A stretch of DNA of 64,000 nucleotides from Pseudoalteromonas luteoviolacea (lineage in GTDB: Bacteria > Pseudomonadota > Gammaproteobacteria > Enterobacterales > Alteromonadaceae). Below are positions 61,620 through 64,000 of the stretch, piece by piece; the first letter of the stretch is position 1; each line of letters opens with the position of its first letter. The stretch covers positions 258,001 to 322,000 of the forward strand of contig NZ_JWIC01000010.1 of the NCBI RefSeq assembly GCF_000814765.1, given 5' to 3'. A program made the position numbers and the translations under genes. The notes under the pieces were generated by a model, which saw nothing but the letters and a program-made list of their open reading frames with translations, was not told where the DNA came from and did not search any database.

Positions 61620-62876
61620 TTATGCGTAAACAGGTAATTTAGCACAGATAGCTTTAACCTTTTCTTTCACTTCTGCCTGAACAGATTCATCGTTGATATT
61701 ATCAAGCACATCACAGATCCAACCTGCTAACTCACCTGCTTCAGCTTCTTTAAAGCCACGACGTGTGATAGCCGGAGAACCAATACGAAGACCTGACGTT
61801 ACAAACGGTGAACGTGGATCATTTGGTACAGAGTTTTTATTAACCGTGATGTTTGCGCGACCAAGTGCGGCATCCGCATCTTTACCTGTGATGTCTTTAT
61901 CAATTAGGTCAAGCAAGAATAGGTGATTGTCTGTTTTACCAGATACAACTTTATATCCACGCTCTTGAAGTACCGCAACCATTGCTTGTGCATTTTTAAC
62001 AACTTGAGTTTGGTATGTTTTGAACTCAGGTTCTAGTGCTTCTTTGAAAGCAACCGCTTTTGCAGCGATCACGTGACATAAAGGACCACCTTGACCACCA
62101 GGGAATACGGCACTGTTTAGCTTTTTATAAACATCTTCATCACCACATGCTGATACAATCAAACCACCACGAGGACCCGCCAGTGTTTTGTGCGTTGTTG
62201 TTGTTACAACGTGTGCATGAGGAACAGGGTTAGGGTATACACCAGCCGCTACTAGACCTGCTACGTGAGCCATGTCCACGAGTAAGTAGGCGCCAACTTT
62301 ATCTGCGATTTCACGGAACTTCGCCCAATCAACGATGCCTGAATATGCAGAGAAACCACCAATGATCATTTTTGGTTTGTGCTCTAGCGCTAAAGCTTCT
62401 ACTTGCGCGTAATCAATTTCGCCTGTTTCTTCATTTAAACCATACTGGATTGCATTGTAAGTCTTACCAGAGAAGTTAACGTGAGAACCATGAGTTAAGT
62501 GACCACCATGTGCCAGGCTCATACCCAGTACAGTGTCATGCGGCTGAAGTAGCGCCTGAAAAACAGCAGCATTTGCTTGTGAGCCAGCGTGCGGCTGTAC
62601 GTTTGCATAATCGGCACCGAATAGTTCACATGCGCGATCAATAGCAAGCTGTTCAACCACATCTACGTGCTCACAACCGCCATAATAACGCTTGCCAGGG
62701 TAACCTTCTGCGTACTTATTTGTAAGTTGTGACCCTTGAGCCTCTAAAACACGCGGGCTACAGTAGTTTTCAGATGCGATAAGCTCAATGTGCTCTTCTT
62801 GACGAGTCGTTTCAGACTGGATCGCGTTAAATAATTCAGGGTCAAAATCTGCAATATTCATGTTACGTTCTAACAT
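61620..62876 (-). CDS. glyA: Serine hydroxymethyltransferase
   Basis: GlyA converts serine and tetrahydrofolate to glycine and methylene-THF. The frame is open to 62894, but ATG 62876 follows AGGAGA at good spacing and gives 418 residues. Motifs include HIELIASENYCS, NKYAEGYPGKRYYGG, the PLP-lysine region TTTTHKTLAGPRGG and FPGGQGGP. It lies between thrC and nrdR, facing the same direction, with about 260 bases upstream for its promoter. Confidence 0.97.
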   Translation of the reverse strand: MLERNMNIADFDPELFNAIQSETTRQEEHIELIASENYCSPRVLEAQGSQLTNKYAEGYPGKRYYGGCEHVDVVEQLAIDRACELFGADYANVQPHAGSQANAAVFQALLQPHDTVLGMSLAHGGHLTHGSHVNFSGKTYNAIQYGLNEETGEIDYAQVEALALEHKPKMIIGGFSAYSGIVDWAKFREIADKVGAYLLVDMAHVAGLVAAGVYPNPVPHAHVVTTTTHKTLAGPRGGLIVSACGDEDVYKKLNSAVFPGGQGGPLCHVIAAKAVAFKEALEPEFKTYQTQVVKNAQAMVAVLQERGYKVVSGKTDNHLFLLDLIDKDITGKDADAALGRANITVNKNSVPNDPRSPFVTSGLRIGSPAITRRGFKEAEAGELAGWICDVLDNINDESVQAEVKEKVKAICAKLPVYA

Positions 62877-63133
62877 GGTTTCTCCTAGGTGCACGTATGA
62901 TTAAATTTACCGAATGCAATTGTACGCAATTTACATCCAATTGCCTACGAAATCTGCGTGGCTCTATTTAAGCAAGGATTGAATTTATTTCACAGTGTTT
63001 CTGGGATGATATTTTTTTATTTAAATATAAAAAATATTTATATGAATTGACCATATCATTTAAAATTAAAATGTGCATACATTAAGCCACATTGGAAGAA
63101 TGTATGCACGAACATAATAAACGCGAAATTAAA

Positions 63134-64000
63134 CTAGCCTAATTTTTCAAATAGGCGCTGTTTTAGTCCGTCATAGTCTGCTTGAATAAATTCAGCTAGG
63201 CATGGCTTATTCAATGCATCTGAAAGTACCTGAGGCATGTCAAGTTGTTGTTCTAAAACACCTTCAACTGACTCTTTGAATTTAGCCGGATGCGCTGTTG
63301 CTAAAAAGATCCCAGTTTCATGCTCAGATTTATTGATTTGCAAACCTTCATAAGCAATTGCGGTATGCGGCTCTGCCACGTAACCTAGCTTGTTGACTTG
63401 TTTCATCACTTCTTGAGTACGAGATTCAGACACAGAACATGAATAAAAATCATCTTTACTAAATATTCCACTATTCAACATGCTTTCAACACGAGGCCAG
63501 TTATTAGGTTTACTCACATCCATCGCATTAGATAGAGACTCTAAAGTTGCGTTTGGAGACCAATCCCCTGTCGCCATATAACGAGGCACCGTATCATTCT
63601 GATTGGTCGTGGCGCTGAGTTTTCGAATCGGCAAACCAATTGCAGCTGCTATCATCGCAGCACAGACATTGCCAAAATTGCCACTGGGTACGGATACATG
63701 TACTTGCTCACGTTGAGACTGAGATAATTGTGCAATTGCTTCGAAGTAATAGCACACTTGAGCCAGTAAACGACTGATGTTGATTGAATTAGCCGAGTTT
63801 AAACCCAGCTTAGACTTAACTTCATCATCTAAAAAAGCGTGCTTTACAAGGGCTTGACAGTCATCAAAGCTGCCTTCTACAGCATAGCAATGAATATTGT
63901 TACCAAGCGTTGTGAATAACTTCTGTTGAGCCAATGAAATTTTGCCCTTGGGATACAAAATAACAACATCTACGTTTTCTTTGCCATAAAAGGCATGCGC
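63134..64000 (-). CDS. thrC: Threonine synthase, 3' part
   Basis: ThrC converts O-phosphohomoserine to threonine with PLP. The C-terminal 288 residues lie in the window; the start is beyond base 64000. The visible part begins AHAFYGKENVDVVILYPKGK and contains VPSGNFGNVCAAMIAA, the phosphate-binding region of PLP, and EPHTAIAYEG and TAHPAKF near the end. It matches the proteobacterial group of long ThrC. About 50 bases of the 3' flank separate it from the gap before glyA. Confidence 0.95.
   Translation of the reverse strand, partial: AHAFYGKENVDVVILYPKGKISLAQQKLFTTLGNNIHCYAVEGSFDDCQALVKHAFLDDEVKSKLGLNSANSINISRLLAQVCYYFEAIAQLSQSQREQVHVSVPSGNFGNVCAAMIAAAIGLPIRKLSATTNQNDTVPRYMATGDWSPNATLESLSNAMDVSKPNNWPRVESMLNSGIFSKDDFYSCSVSESRTQEVMKQVNKLGYVAEPHTAIAYEGLQINKSEHETGIFLATAHPAKFKESVEGVLEQQLDMPQVLSDALNKPCLAEFIQADYDGLKQRLFEKLG

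Noticed and set aside
1..64000. tRNA, rRNA or CRISPR loci
   Set aside because: No cloverleaf-like run, rRNA core sequence or regularly spaced direct repeats were found on reading.

Overview
The window looks like chromosomal DNA of a marine gammaproteobacterium of the Alteromonadales, most like Pseudoalteromonas. This is inferred from E. coli-like housekeeping gene order combined with a ChiA-type chitinase, a methyl-accepting chemotaxis protein, a propeller-GGDEF sensor and a RibBX-type riboflavin gene. No rRNA, tRNA, CRISPR array, insertion sequence or intact prophage was seen. Coding density is high, and most long gaps are promoter regions.

Layout. 1-6776: N-terminus of a probable amgK (minus), divergent from lptD-surA-pdxA-rsmA-apaG-apaH (outer-membrane assembly, vitamin B6, rRNA methylation, Ap4A hydrolysis). 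6830-8907: a chemoreceptor with a possible FliA promoter. 9071-12476: tkt (minus) and metK (plus), with a perfect MetJ box between them. 12515-16113: an HDOD protein and the divergent ygiF/ygiM pair. 16153-19992 (minus): ybeL-like gene, Lon-like protease, membrane FKBP and a small membrane protein. 20331-33164 (plus): leuS-lptE-holA-nadD, rsfS-rlmH-mrdA-mrdB-rlpA, dacA, ybeD-lipB-lipA, a long block for leucyl-tRNA, LPS transport, NAD, ribosome silencing, cell-wall elongation and lipoate.

33223-52377 is the accessory part. It holds an unrecognised secreted protein, a divergent pair of phage-type regulators (XRE and XRE-S24) surrounded by seven copies of the heptamer TTACGCA/TGCGTAA, a chitinase with a small exported partner, YghU, a VOC protein, a Nif3-like protein and CmoM. 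It then holds a membrane-anchored winged-helix protein with a receiver-like domain on the far side of its membrane segment, a TetR/Old Yellow Enzyme pair sharing three palindromic operators, a rhodanese, a phaB-phasin-phaC cluster, an FHA-helix-turn-helix gene with a metallopeptidase, and a solute-binding protein.

52471-64000 (all minus): a ligand-sensing diguanylate cyclase, then glyA / nrdR-ribD-ribE-ribBX-ribH-nusB-thiL-pgpA, and the 3' part of thrC. Strong intrinsic terminators sit inside the rib-nus-thi-pgp block after ribBX and after nusB. They suggest internal promoters or regulated read-through.

The most unusual items are the winged-helix/TM/receiver protein (42546-43415), the heptamer-rich XRE/S24 control region (34297-34886), the TetR/OYE operator set (44175-44242) and the FHA-HTH/peptidase pair (49483-51357). 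All functions are inferred from family motifs visible in the translations; no database search was run.
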